A stretch of DNA of 64,000 nt from Nocardia amamiensis NBRC 102102. GTDB taxonomy: Bacteria > Actinomycetota > Actinomycetes > Mycobacteriales > Mycobacteriaceae. The position numbers and the translations under genes were made by a program. This document shows, piece by piece, positions 47,841 through 56,045 of the stretch. The stretch is from NCBI RefSeq assembly GCF_001612745.1, contig NZ_BDBA01000025.1:1-64000 (forward strand), in the 5' to 3' direction. Within the stretch, counting starts at the first letter, position 1. Every line of letters begins with the position of its first letter. The notes below the pieces were generated by a model that was not told the DNA's origin, did no database searches, and saw nothing but the letters and a program-made list of their open reading frames with translations.

Positions 47841-48758
47841 CTACCGATACGGGGTCCAGATCGCTGCGTTGTCACCGTCTCGGAAGCTCGTGAATCGCCT
47901 CTGCCATTGGTCCGCCAGCGACGGATTTGTTTTGAGCACCGGCAACACACTGGTGACAAGTTGGAGTTCCCGGAGTTGACGCAGCACGGTGAAGTATGGC
48001 CACTGAGTGATATCGATGCCGTACTCGTCGACTATCTGCTGGTGGTAGTCGGTCGCGTACCGGAACCGAAGCTGTCCCACTGCAACTGGTGCGAGGTCCC
48101 ACTCGCGCGGTCCAACAGCAGCCGAATCGAAGTCACAAATGACGGCTCCGTTGGATCCGGTTATCAGGTTGCCGACGAACCCGTCCCCGTGTATGGGGCC
48201 GGGCGGAAGCTGGTAGGCGATCCGAGCGAGTAGGTCTTCGGTTTCGTCGCATTTGTCCTCGAGAAATTGCCTGTCGCCAGCGGTGAGTGCGTCCTGTTCG
48301 TTGATGCGCTGGCGGACGGCGTCGAGGGGCCGCCATTGCGGTAGGTCGAACGACGGGTCAGGCAATGAATGGTATTGCCGCAGAATTCTGCCGAGGTCGT
48401 GCCCGTTCGGAGGCGTCGCTGCCCCGGGCGAGGCGACGAGATGCCAGAAGGTGATCTCATTCTGACCGACTCGAAGAGGCTGCGGAAGTTCCTCGACCAG
48501 ACGAACCGAGGACATGTTCTGCTCGGCCAGCCACCGTGCCACAGCGATAATCTTGGGCACCCGTTTCCGGACGGCCGATGAACCAGGTATGCGAACGATA
48601 ACCAGCGCCGAGTCGAGTGCCCACACGGCATTGTTCGTGAACTTGATCAGTCGTGCGCGAGAGGCATCCAGCCCGACTTCAGCACATGCATCGCGCAGAA
48701 TGCGAGCGGCCCAATCGGTCTCGGTGTTCGGATTGCTGGCTGCGGTGGTCTCTGTCAT
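47841..48758 (-). CDS. Aminoglycoside phosphotransferase-family protein
   Basis: 305 residues of the APH/choline-kinase-like fold. The catalytic loop reads HGDGFVGN with His190, Asp192 and Asn197, and the metal-binding motif is CDFDSAA (Asp209, Asp211). LVIVRIPGSSAVRKRVPKI is the N-lobe with a possible ATP-contacting lysine. It overlaps the HTH gene by ATGA and must be co-expressed with it. Despite the family name, most such orphan proteins are not drug-resistance enzymes. A substrate tied to the neighbouring regulator is more likely. Confidence 0.85.
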   Translation of the reverse strand: MTETTAASNPNTETDWAARILRDACAEVGLDASRARLIKFTNNAVWALDSALVIVRIPGSSAVRKRVPKIIAVARWLAEQNMSSVRLVEELPQPLRVGQNEITFWHLVASPGAATPPNGHDLGRILRQYHSLPDPSFDLPQWRPLDAVRQRINEQDALTAGDRQFLEDKCDETEDLLARIAYQLPPGPIHGDGFVGNLITGSNGAVICDFDSAAVGPREWDLAPVAVGQLRFRYATDYHQQIVDEYGIDITQWPYFTVLRQLRELQLVTSVLPVLKTNPSLADQWQRRFTSFRDGDNAAIWTPYR

Positions 48759-50128
48759 GTGAGAGCCCGCAGCGAGTCGATGGAGTGTACGAGGTGCTTC
48801 AGCTCTGAGTGGTGCTGTTGGTTGCTGGCAACCTCATGCAGCGGCGCCAAACGGTCAACGGTCCGGACCGATCGTACGGTCGAGGTACTTGATACGGCGT
48901 CGTACGCAGCACGCACGCCCCGTTCGGTGCTGCCGTTGCGCAAGTGAGCGGTGGCGAAGGCGATCAGTTCGAATATCCGGCTGCGTGTCATGTCGGGGCC
49001 CCGCATGCTGATCGCCCTGCCGATGAGGCGTACCGCGTCGTCGAGTTCTGCGCGGGTCGCGCTGCGCAGCGCCGTAAGCGCGACGCCGCGGGAGGCGTCG
49101 AGGTCGGCTTGGCCAAAGAATCGGACCCAGGCTCGGGCGGTTTCGGGTTCGGACCGAGCAAATTCGTCCTGGGCTCGGCCCAGCGAACGGAGCATCTGTT
49201 CTCGGTCATCGAGGTGGGCGTATGCGACACCCTCGTTGGCGCACAGCATCGCGACGGTCAGGGTGCAGCCGGAATCCTGAGCGGTGATCTGGCCGAGCTG
49301 GAAGAAACGAAGCGCCTCCAAGGGCATCACGCGGTGCAGGTGCAACCGGCCCATGCGGTAGAGCACGTTCGCCGCCAGAGAGTGATCATCGGCATCCCGG
49401 GCGAGCTCCAATGCTCGGGTGAAATGACGGCGGGAGATGCTGTACATGCCGACATCGAACGACGTCCACCCCGCGAGGTTGTGCAGATCGGCGAGTGCCG
49501 CCACCAGCTGCCGACGGGTTGCGGCCGCGCAATCGGCATCGAGAAGTTGCTGAGCCCAACGCACTTGTGCCGCCACGGCGTCACGGCATGCGCCGCCACC
49601 ATGCCGGTAGTCGACAGCACGCATCGCAGCGGTTATCGCCTGCAGGTGCTGGACATCCGACGGACCGATGCGGCTGGGCGCCGGAGCCGTTTCCCGATCC
49701 AACGGCTGCCACCATCGGGCAACCTCGCTGACGGTGGTGCCCATCGTCACGTTCGCCGCGTGGCACAGTAGATCGCGGACCTCATCGCGTTCTGCAGCGT
49801 TGATCGAACAGTTGGCGGCAGCAAGGTCCAGAGCGGTCTCGGTAGTTTCGTCGTACGCGAGACCCATGTAACCCCGTGGAATGCCGAGACCGTCGGCAAT
49901 ACGCACCAGCACGTCATAGGCCATGATGCGTCGACTCTTATAGAGGACTTCGTAGACCTCGGATGCGCTTTGGCCGGTGAGCCGAGCGATCCCCCGCTGA
50001 GAAATACCGACGCGTTGTAGTAGCTCGTACACCCTTTTCAAGTCGCGGGACGCCAGCGCTTGCCGCATCTCTCTGTGCTCCCACACAGCCGAACCGATCT
50101 GTCCTGACTGGTCTCGATCCACGTTCAC
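48755..50128 (-). CDS. HTH regulator with TPR-like sensor region
   Basis: 457 residues. Residues about 25-90 are an XRE-type helix-turn-helix domain (VGISQRGIARLTGQSASEVYE, then MAYDVLVRIADGLGIPRGYMG). The rest is helical with TPR-like repeats (ALADLHNLAGWTSFDVGMYS, HFTRALELARDADDHSLAANV, RMGRLHLHR), similar to Streptomyces and Nocardia regulators with a peptide- or protein-sensing tail. GTG start at 50128. It is divergent from three small genes at 50339-51285, which are its likely targets, and it is translationally coupled to the APH-like gene. Confidence 0.85.
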   Translation of the reverse strand: MNVDRDQSGQIGSAVWEHREMRQALASRDLKRVYELLQRVGISQRGIARLTGQSASEVYEVLYKSRRIMAYDVLVRIADGLGIPRGYMGLAYDETTETALDLAAANCSINAAERDEVRDLLCHAANVTMGTTVSEVARWWQPLDRETAPAPSRIGPSDVQHLQAITAAMRAVDYRHGGGACRDAVAAQVRWAQQLLDADCAAATRRQLVAALADLHNLAGWTSFDVGMYSISRRHFTRALELARDADDHSLAANVLYRMGRLHLHRVMPLEALRFFQLGQITAQDSGCTLTVAMLCANEGVAYAHLDDREQMLRSLGRAQDEFARSEPETARAWVRFFGQADLDASRGVALTALRSATRAELDDAVRLIGRAISMRGPDMTRSRIFELIAFATAHLRNGSTERGVRAAYDAVSSTSTVRSVRTVDRLAPLHEVASNQQHHSELKHLVHSIDSLRALT

Positions 50129-50338
50129 CGTGACTCCATCTGTCGGTGCACCAGCCGAACCCCGATGGCATTCAGGTTAGCCGTCGACGGAACCACGCGG
50201 CAGGACAATGCGAAATCGACTAGCCCGACTAGTCACTCAATTTGCTAGCCAAGCTGACTGCCAGTACGGCTTACTGCATTTCCAGCGCGTCTTGATGCTT
50301 GGTAGCGAACCCGGCAACTCAACAGGGGGAGACGCCTG
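50129..50338. promoter_or_regulatory. Divergent promoter region between the HTH gene and the small-gene operon
   Basis: 210 bp. At 50218-50258 there are repeated GACTAG elements (GACTAGCCCGACTAGTCACT) and a GCTAGC palindrome just before a TTG-rich segment. These are plausible operator sites for the HTH protein. The first small gene has AGGGGGAGA at 50324-50332 as ribosome-binding site. Confidence 0.45.
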
Positions 50339-50524
50339 ATGAAAATAGTTCCGAAAAACTCCGACGTGGAACAACTGCCACTGGACGACTGCACGTGGGA
50401 GCCCTATCACCTGGATTGGCAAACGGCGCGCCAGCTGTGGGCAATCCACAGAGATTGTGCGCCTGTTTGTCTTCCACAGCTCGCCGCGGGTGCAGTCCTG
50501 TCCCACAGGCTGGAGGAGGACTGA
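50339..50524 (+). CDS. Small 61-residue protein with HRDC-PVC motif
   Basis: The 61-residue product has a tryptophan-rich centre (CTWEPYHLDWQTARQLWAIH) followed by HRDCAPVCLPQLAAG, in which His and two Cys, three residues apart, could bind metal. Similar H-C-C small proteins are found beside XRE regulators in Nocardia and other actinobacteria. A strong ribosome-binding site and the following gene three bases downstream support a real gene. Function unknown; a small regulatory partner of the divergent HTH protein is possible. Confidence 0.7.
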   Translation: MKIVPKNSDVEQLPLDDCTWEPYHLDWQTARQLWAIHRDCAPVCLPQLAAGAVLSHRLEED

Positions 50525-50527
50525 CTC

Positions 50528-51067
50528 ATGGGGCTGAACGACATCTACTCCCCATCGGAAACTCCCCGGTTCGGCTCGAGTATTGAGCGCGGCACAGAAG
50601 AGCACGCGGTGAGCTACATATCCGATCCACTGGCCGATACCCCCGTCAGCCGGTGCCGCTTCTACCGGCAGTGCGGGCTCCCGGCGGCTGTGCAACCGGA
50701 AGACGGGCGGATCGTCGTGCGCGCGGGGAGGATCGGTGCGATCACCCTGCCCGCGCGCCTCGGTCAGGAGGTGAGGACGCTGACGCAGGCCCGGCGATCC
50801 GCGCTCGGGCCGATCGTTTCGCACCCGAGGTCACGGCGCTGGACCTATTTGGTGCGGCCGGATCTGCCCGACGAAGTCCGCTTGTTCGCCGAACTGTTCC
50901 GGCTGGATGTATCGGTGGCCCGAGGCGGTGCGCAGATCGCGCTGCCGTCACCCGCCGACCGATCGGCGTCGTTTCGTCTGTGGATCGAGCCGCCCCGGGA
51001 CACCTTCCGGCCGTCCGGTTCGGTTGTGGTCGCCGCAGTTCGTGTCTGTGTGCGGCGCGGGAGATGA
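50528..51067 (+). CDS. Conserved protein of unknown function, paralogue of the 7219-7689 product
   Basis: 179 residues: a variable N-terminus of about 50 residues, then a domain shared with the protein at 7219-7689 (CRFYRQCGLP, LPARLGQEV, GPIVSHPRSRRWTYL, AELFRLDVSVARGGAQIALP, RLWIEPP). It starts after a GGAGGAGG ribosome-binding site located in the end of the 61-residue gene, and its stop overlaps the next ATG (ATGA). The arrangement suggests a three-protein module governed by the divergent HTH regulator. No catalytic residues can be named. Confidence 0.7.
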   Translation: MGLNDIYSPSETPRFGSSIERGTEEHAVSYISDPLADTPVSRCRFYRQCGLPAAVQPEDGRIVVRAGRIGAITLPARLGQEVRTLTQARRSALGPIVSHPRSRRWTYLVRPDLPDEVRLFAELFRLDVSVARGGAQIALPSPADRSASFRLWIEPPRDTFRPSGSVVVAAVRVCVRRGR

Positions 51068-51285
51068 CGGTGCGGCGAGAGTCCCCGCGCCCGGACGAGG
51101 ACGACGTTCACCTGTCGATTCAATTCCATGACCTACGTATGGATTTCGCGGCCTGCGCGAGCGCGGCGGAGTTGTTCGTGCGGGAGTGGCGCGCCCGCCA
51201 CTGTCACCATGCGGTCACCGTGGTGCCCGGCGACCCGACGGGACTGCCCCGGCTGCCCAACGAGCGCTTGTACCTGCAACCGTGA
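51064..51285 (+). CDS. Small 73-residue protein, third gene of the operon
   Basis: 73 residues beginning MTVRRESPRPDEDDVHLSI. The central AACASAAELFVREWRARHCHHAV has a helical character with a CHH cluster, and the end is proline/leucine-rich. The ATGA overlap with the upstream gene indicates coupled translation. I recognise no domain. Its 3' end lies 12 bp from the broken end of the HAD remnant. Confidence 0.55.
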   Translation: MTVRRESPRPDEDDVHLSIQFHDLRMDFAACASAAELFVREWRARHCHHAVTVVPGDPTGLPRLPNERLYLQP

Positions 51286-51297
51286 GCACCCGCCTTT

Positions 51298-51717
51298 CTG
51301 AAAAGGTTCCAGGCGCGCAACCCGGAGCTTGAATTCGGCAGCGCTGCGCAGATTTCCGGTCAGGACGGTTTGAACGAAGCCGTGCTCAGCGAGGGAATCA
51401 ATTGCTTCGGCCGCGCCCGGGTACGGGGGCTGATCTCGCGCGAGTTCCTGCTCGCCGTCTGCCATCACTTGCGCCAACTGCTCGGGGAAACGTTCGATGC
51501 CGCGCTCTGCCAACTCCGGGGAGATACCAGAAGTGATTGCCGTGTCGACGACTATGGACTCGTCGGTGTAGCCGTGCACACGCGCCGCTGGGAAGGTGAC
51601 ATCGGCTTCTTGAATGGCATATGTGCGAGCGACAGCCCTTCGGAGCCAACGCAGGTCGGCAGGAATCAACGTGCCGTCGACGTCCCAGACGATGAGTCCC
51701 GCGTACTCCGCACTCAT
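51298..51717 (-). pseudogene. 3'-truncated HAD-family hydrolase
   Basis: From ATG 51717 the sequence encodes an intact front half: IVWDVDGTLIP (motif I), a helical cap, PYPGAAEAIDSLAEHG and LTGNLRSAAEFKL (motif II with Thr). After about 51298 the similarity stops. Motif III lysine and the GDxxxD motif IV are missing, and the reading frame runs antisense through the 73-residue gene to 51133. The gene lost its C-terminal half, apparently where the three-gene operon begins. The remnant is not expected to be active. Confidence 0.7.
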
Positions 51718-51869
51718 GCCGAGCATTCTGGCAGATCGATCAACGGCACGTTGCTCAGACGCTGTAGCTGGCAAGTGACCGATAACTCAGGCACTACCCG
51801 GCGAGCTGATTGCTGTGAACCGCCGCAACCTAGCCAGCAATTGCTCCGCCAACCGTGAACGCTCGCCGA

Positions 51870-52106
51870 TCAGTCGCTGGAGCGATTCCGCATCTGTCCC
51901 ACGCCCCAGTGCACCAACCACGCTGCGACGGCCACGTAGAGGAAGCCCGCGGCGACCACCATGATCCCGTAATCGACTGCCCATTTGGGGACTTCGACGA
52001 CAGCGATGAGTGCGGCGACGATCATCACGAAGCCGAGTACCAGTGCGAGAGGCGCGAGGGGAGCGAGCTCGGTGTCGCGGTTGTCGGACGATGGCTTGTC
52101 GGGCAT
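51870..52106 (-). CDS. Small membrane protein downstream of the universal stress protein gene
   Basis: 78 residues. A polar start is followed by two membrane segments, LAPLALVLGFVMIVAALIAV and YGIMVVAAGFLYVAVAAWLV, and a short basic end. ATG 52106 has TAGGAG upstream. It lies 25 bp after the stress protein stop and is probably co-transcribed. Function unknown. Confidence 0.65.
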   Translation of the reverse strand: MPDKPSSDNRDTELAPLAPLALVLGFVMIVAALIAVVEVPKWAVDYGIMVVAAGFLYVAVAAWLVHWGVGQMRNRSSD

Positions 52107-52131
52107 GAGGTCGAGGCTCCTACGTGCGGTT

Positions 52132-53010
52132 CTACCGTTCACGGCAGATGACGACCGGGTTCGGGGCGTGGTGCAGGAGGTTCTGGCTGGTCGATCCGAC
52201 CAGGAGTCCGGTGAGGCGGTTGTGCCCGCGGCTGCCGGTCAGCACCAGTTGCGTGCTCTCGGCGTATTCGAGCAGCGCCTGCGCGGGTGTGTTCTTCTGG
52301 ACCACTTTGGTGACGGTGACGTCCGGGTACTTCTGGCTCCATCCGGCCATGCGCTCGGACAGCAGTTCCTCCTCTTGCTGGGCCAGAGTCTCCCAGGCGT
52401 CGGGCACCGGGGTCCACTGCAGCAGGTCTGGGTCGTTCCAGGCGTGCAACGCGATGACCTCCACATCGAGGGCCGCCGCCAGCTCGAACGCCTCGCCGAC
52501 CGCGACGGTGCTGCCAGGGCTGCCGTCGACGCCGACCAGCACGGGTCGCCCGTCCGGCAGCGGCTGGTCGGTGCTGCCACGCCATACCGCGACGGGGCAG
52601 GCCGCCTTGTTCGCGACCGTCAGGGTGGTGGATCCGAGGAGCAATGTGGTGAGCCGGTCACTGAAGTTCGCCGCGACGACGATCATGCGTGCGACGGCGC
52701 TGTGCTCGATCAGCTTGCGTGCGGGCATACCGTCTTCGAGGACCTGGCGGACTTCCACCCGAGGGTGATCGGCGCGCACGGCCTCGAAGGCCTCGTCGAG
52801 CTTGTTCTTCGCCGCGGCCCGGAGTTCGGGCACCATGTTGATCCCGGACGACGAGGTCAGCGGGTAGTCGAGGGTGGGAGCGACACCGAGCAGCACAAGC
52901 GGGGAGCGCAGGCGATCCGCCATGGCACCAGCCCAGCGGGCGGCCGCCAGCGCGGTGGCGGTGCCGTCTATTCCGACGACGATCGACTGACGGTCGGCGA
53001 GTGTGCTCAT
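52132..53010 (-). CDS. Universal stress protein with two UspA domains
   Basis: 292 residues with tandem UspA domains (about 9-150 and 158-290). Each begins with an IVVGIDGTATAL or VLVGVDGSPGST strand-loop. The second has the ATP-binding pattern LTGSRGHNRLTGLLVGSTS. In the first the glycines are partly replaced (VAANFSDRLTTLLLGSTT), so only the second may bind ATP well. Such proteins are induced under hypoxia in mycobacteria (DosR regulon). No clear DosR box was identified. ATG 53010 has GGGAGAA upstream. Confidence 0.93.
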   Translation of the reverse strand: MSTLADRQSIVVGIDGTATALAAARWAGAMADRLRSPLVLLGVAPTLDYPLTSSSGINMVPELRAAAKNKLDEAFEAVRADHPRVEVRQVLEDGMPARKLIEHSAVARMIVVAANFSDRLTTLLLGSTTLTVANKAACPVAVWRGSTDQPLPDGRPVLVGVDGSPGSTVAVGEAFELAAALDVEVIALHAWNDPDLLQWTPVPDAWETLAQQEEELLSERMAGWSQKYPDVTVTKVVQKNTPAQALLEYAESTQLVLTGSRGHNRLTGLLVGSTSQNLLHHAPNPVVICRER

Positions 53011-53204
53011 CGGTTCTCCCGTCGATAGCTGCGACGTGGCTCTCTTCACATTCGCAGCCGACCGTCCGCGCGCAACGGGGTCAGCGGGCCTTGATGCTAG
53101 GGACCAAAGACCTCATCTCGGGACCGGATGACCGGCGTCCGCCGGGGCCCAGATCTCGCCTGGAGCCGCAGCGGACGGGCTCGCGGTTCCGGGCCGCAGC
53201 ACGG

Positions 53205-54188
53205 TCAACGGGCGAACCGGTCGATGGCCCGCAGGACGGCGGTGCGCATCGAGGGGCTGCCGGTGTGCCCGGAATCCTCGATGACCTGTAGTTCGGCGTC
53301 GGGCCACGCTCGTGCCAGCTGCCACGCCGTGTACAGCGGACCGCTGAGGTCGAGCCTGCCGTGGATCAGCACGCCGGGGATGCCCGCAAGCCGGTGCGCG
53401 TCCCGCAGCAATTGCCCGTCGTCCAGCCAGGCGGCGTTGGCGAAATAGTGCGTGCAGATCCGCACGAAAGCCAGTTGCGCCGCGTCCGGCTTGGCGCTGT
53501 ATTGCCCTGGGCTGCCGAGGTTTTCGTGGGCGATGACGGCATCCTCCCAGGCGCACCAGCGCCCCGCCGCCAGCTCCCGCGCCGCCGCGTCGGGGCTTTC
53601 CATCAGCTTGCGATACGCCTCGACGAGGTTGCCGTCGCGCTCGGGGAGGGGAACACCGGCGCGGAAGGTCTCCCACTGCTCGGGCAGCAGCCGCGCGACG
53701 CCGCGATAGAGCCAGTCGATCTCTTCCGGCCTGGTCATCGTGATCCCGACGAGGACGATCTCGCTGACCCGATCCGGGTGGCGCTGGGCGTAGGCGAGGA
53801 TCAGCGTCGATCCCCAGGAACCGCCGTACAGCAGCCATCGATCGATGCCGAGGTGCTCGCGCAATCGTTCCATGTCGGCGATCAGGTGGTCGGTGGTGTT
53901 GTGTGCCATGTCGACCGTGGGGTCGGAGGCATGCGGCAGACTCTCCCCACACCCGCGCTGATCGAACAGCACGATCCGGTAGACCTGCGGGTCGAACGAT
54001 TTCCGCGCGCCCCGCCATCCTCCGCCGCCAGGGCCGCCGTGCACGACCAGTGCCGGTTTGCCCGTCGGATTGCCGCTGGTCTCCCAGTAGATGCGCTGGC
54101 CGCCCCCGACGTCGAGCAGCCCGTGGGCGTACGGGTCGAGGTCGGGAAAGGGCTGGGGTGCTTCGGATTTCGGGTCAGGCGTGGACAC
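53205..54188 (-). CDS. pip: Proline iminopeptidase
   Basis: Releases N-terminal proline from peptides. 327 residues with the S33 family markers: oxyanion HGGPGGG (50-56), DQRGCGES, nucleophile GGSWGS with Ser124, and the family cap WEDAVIAHENLG. LIHGRLDLSGPLYTAWQLARAW carries the catalytic Asp and EDSGHTGS the histidine. The GTG at 54188 gives a normal length; longer readings enter the ctaA gene antisense region. It follows ctaA by 28 bp on the same strand and may be read through from it. Confidence 0.93.
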   Translation of the reverse strand: MSTPDPKSEAPQPFPDLDPYAHGLLDVGGGQRIYWETSGNPTGKPALVVHGGPGGGGWRGARKSFDPQVYRIVLFDQRGCGESLPHASDPTVDMAHNTTDHLIADMERLREHLGIDRWLLYGGSWGSTLILAYAQRHPDRVSEIVLVGITMTRPEEIDWLYRGVARLLPEQWETFRAGVPLPERDGNLVEAYRKLMESPDAAARELAAGRWCAWEDAVIAHENLGSPGQYSAKPDAAQLAFVRICTHYFANAAWLDDGQLLRDAHRLAGIPGVLIHGRLDLSGPLYTAWQLARAWPDAELQVIEDSGHTGSPSMRTAVLRAIDRFAR

Positions 54189-54216
54189 GGATGACCACGG
54201 TACTCGCGGACGTGGC

Positions 54217-55185
54217 TCAGACGGCCTGCGTCGCGGGGGCCGGTGCGCCGACCCGCTCCCTGGTGCGCAGCGAGGCCCAGAGCGCCGCGGTACCGGCAGT
54301 GCAGGCCGCAGCCCCGCCCACATGCACGACGACCAGCGCCTCGGGCACATCGGTGAAGTACTGCACGACGCCGACCAGCGCCTGCGAGCAGACCAATCCG
54401 AGCAGCACCAACAGCCGAGTGCGGACCGCGGGCGTGATGCCCACGGCGAACAAGCCGAACGCCAGGCCGACCAACAGCGCCAGATACCCGACCAGCAGCT
54501 GCGAGTGCAGGTGCACCAGCGTGACGATCTCGACCTCCAGCCGCTCGACAGGCCGCTCGATGCTCTTGTCACCGGCGTGCGGACCCGCCGCGGTCACCAG
54601 CGTGCCCGCGATCAAGACAGCGCCGAGCGCGACGCCGCTGAGCGCGGTGAGCCAGCGCAGCGGCGCGGGGGCCTGCACGGTGCCGACGCCGTCGTCGGGT
54701 TCGCCGATCTTCGCGTACAGCACCACCGCGAGCCAGACCATCACCATGGACGCGAGCAGGTGCGTCGCGACGGTCCACCACAGCAGTCCGGTGCGCACCG
54801 TGATACCGCCGATGATCGCCTGCACGACCGTGCCGCCGGGCATCAGCCACGCGTACACCAGCACTTCGCGGCGCCGCCGCGCCCTGGTCACCGCGAGCAC
54901 GACGAGCCCGGCGCACAGCGAGACGACGAAGGTGAGCAGCCGATTGGAGAACTCGACGGCCTGGTGGATCGCCGGAACCTCCGACACCGCGACCGGTGTG
55001 AAGCTGCCGGGGAAGCACTGCGGCCAGGTCGGGCAACCGAGACCCGACGCGGTGACCCGCACAACAGCGCCGGTAACCGAGATACCCGCCTGGGTGAGGA
55101 TCACCGCGAGAGCGATCAGGCGCTGCACCCGCAGCGAGGGCAGCGGCAGCTTGTCGACGAGTCGCAGGAACGCGCGATACAGCAC
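54217..55185 (-). CDS. ctaA: Heme A synthase
   Basis: Oxidises heme O to heme A for cytochrome aa3 oxidase. The 322-residue protein has eight membrane helices in two four-helix halves. The extracellular cysteine pair is in GLGCPTWPQCFPG, heme-ligand histidines fit in EVPAIHQAVEFSNRLL, TVATHLLASMV, TLVHLHSQLLVGYL and VVVHVGGAA. GTG 55185 is used since the longer frame lies in the gap to the ABC permease. Works downstream of ctaB (41.3 kb). Confidence 0.93.
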   Translation of the reverse strand: MLYRAFLRLVDKLPLPSLRVQRLIALAVILTQAGISVTGAVVRVTASGLGCPTWPQCFPGSFTPVAVSEVPAIHQAVEFSNRLLTFVVSLCAGLVVLAVTRARRRREVLVYAWLMPGGTVVQAIIGGITVRTGLLWWTVATHLLASMVMVWLAVVLYAKIGEPDDGVGTVQAPAPLRWLTALSGVALGAVLIAGTLVTAAGPHAGDKSIERPVERLEVEIVTLVHLHSQLLVGYLALLVGLAFGLFAVGITPAVRTRLLVLLGLVCSQALVGVVQYFTDVPEALVVVHVGGAAACTAGTAALWASLRTRERVGAPAPATQAV

Positions 55186-55253
55186 GTCGAAAATGGTAGC
55201 CCGGCCCGATCCGGCCACCGCACCCGGTCTACTACATTCGGTCGTTGGTCGGT

Positions 55254-56045
55254 TCAGTGGAAGCGGAACAGCCGGGTCGCGAGGACACCGCACACCGCGC
55301 CCCACGCCGCGAGCACGGACAAGCCGAACCAGTCGAGACTGTTGCGCATCGCGTCCTCCAAAGCGACCGCCAGCGCGCCCGAGGGCACCAGCCGGGCCAG
55401 CACGCTCACCGCGGTCGGCAGGTCGTCGCGGGCGAACACGATGCTGGAAATGCCGAGCATGACGAACCACAGGATGTTCGCCAGCGCGAGCACCACCTCG
55501 GCCTTGAGGGTGCCGCCGAGCAGCAGGCCCATCGCCGCGAAGGTGGCGGTGCCGAGCGCGATCACCGCGGCGCCCAGCAGCAGCCCGACGGGTTCGGGGC
55601 GCCAACCCAGCGCGACGCCGATCAGGCCGAGCAGGACCGCTTGCAGCACCACGACGATGAGCACCGCCGCGCTCTTGCCCGCAATGACGCCCCAGCGCGG
55701 CAACGCCGTCGCGCCGAGCCGCTTGAGCGCCCCGTAGCGACGGTCGAAGCCGACCGCGATGGCCTGTCCGGTGAACGCGGTCGACATCACGGCCACCATC
55801 ATCACCGCGGGCACGATGGTGTCCACCCGGTGCGCGCCCAGGTCGCCGAACGGCAGCAGGCTCAGACCGACCAGCAGCGTGATCGGGATGAACATGGTGA
55901 GCAGCAGCTGTTCGCCGTTGCGCAGCAACAGGATCAGCTCGAGCCGGGTCTGCGCCAGCATCATCGCGGCGCGCGAACTCGGGCGCGGGGAAGGGGTGAA
56001 GGTGCCGGGCGCGAAGCGGTTGGCGGTCGAATCCTGCGTGCTCAT
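55254..56045 (-). CDS. ABC-2 type transporter permease
   Basis: 263 residues with six probable membrane segments in the ABC-2 pattern (LELILLLRNGEQLLLTMFIP, DTIVPAVMMVAVMSTAFTGQ, ERRYGALKRL-type DRRYGALKRLGATALPRW). It is the membrane part of the exporter with the ATPase encoded just upstream, with which it overlaps by ATGA. Corresponds to Rv1457c, which sits between ctaA and mptB in M. tuberculosis. Substrate unknown; position beside mptB suggests cell-envelope export. Confidence 0.9.
   Translation of the reverse strand: MSTQDSTANRFAPGTFTPSPRPSSRAAMMLAQTRLELILLLRNGEQLLLTMFIPITLLVGLSLLPFGDLGAHRVDTIVPAVMMVAVMSTAFTGQAIAVGFDRRYGALKRLGATALPRWGVIAGKSAAVLIVVVLQAVLLGLIGVALGWRPEPVGLLLGAAVIALGTATFAAMGLLLGGTLKAEVVLALANILWFVMLGISSIVFARDDLPTAVSVLARLVPSGALAVALEDAMRNSLDWFGLSVLAAWGAVCGVLATRLFRFH

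Noticed and set aside
47841..48758. Aminoglycoside-resistance gene
   Set aside because: The catalytic fold is present, but the pairing with an HTH regulator and the distance from known resistance enzymes make a drug substrate unsupported.
50780..50960. RNA polymerase beta-subunit similarity for the 50528 and 7219 products
   Set aside because: Some Nocardia proteins of this type carry that name, but no RpoB motif can be seen and they are far too small.
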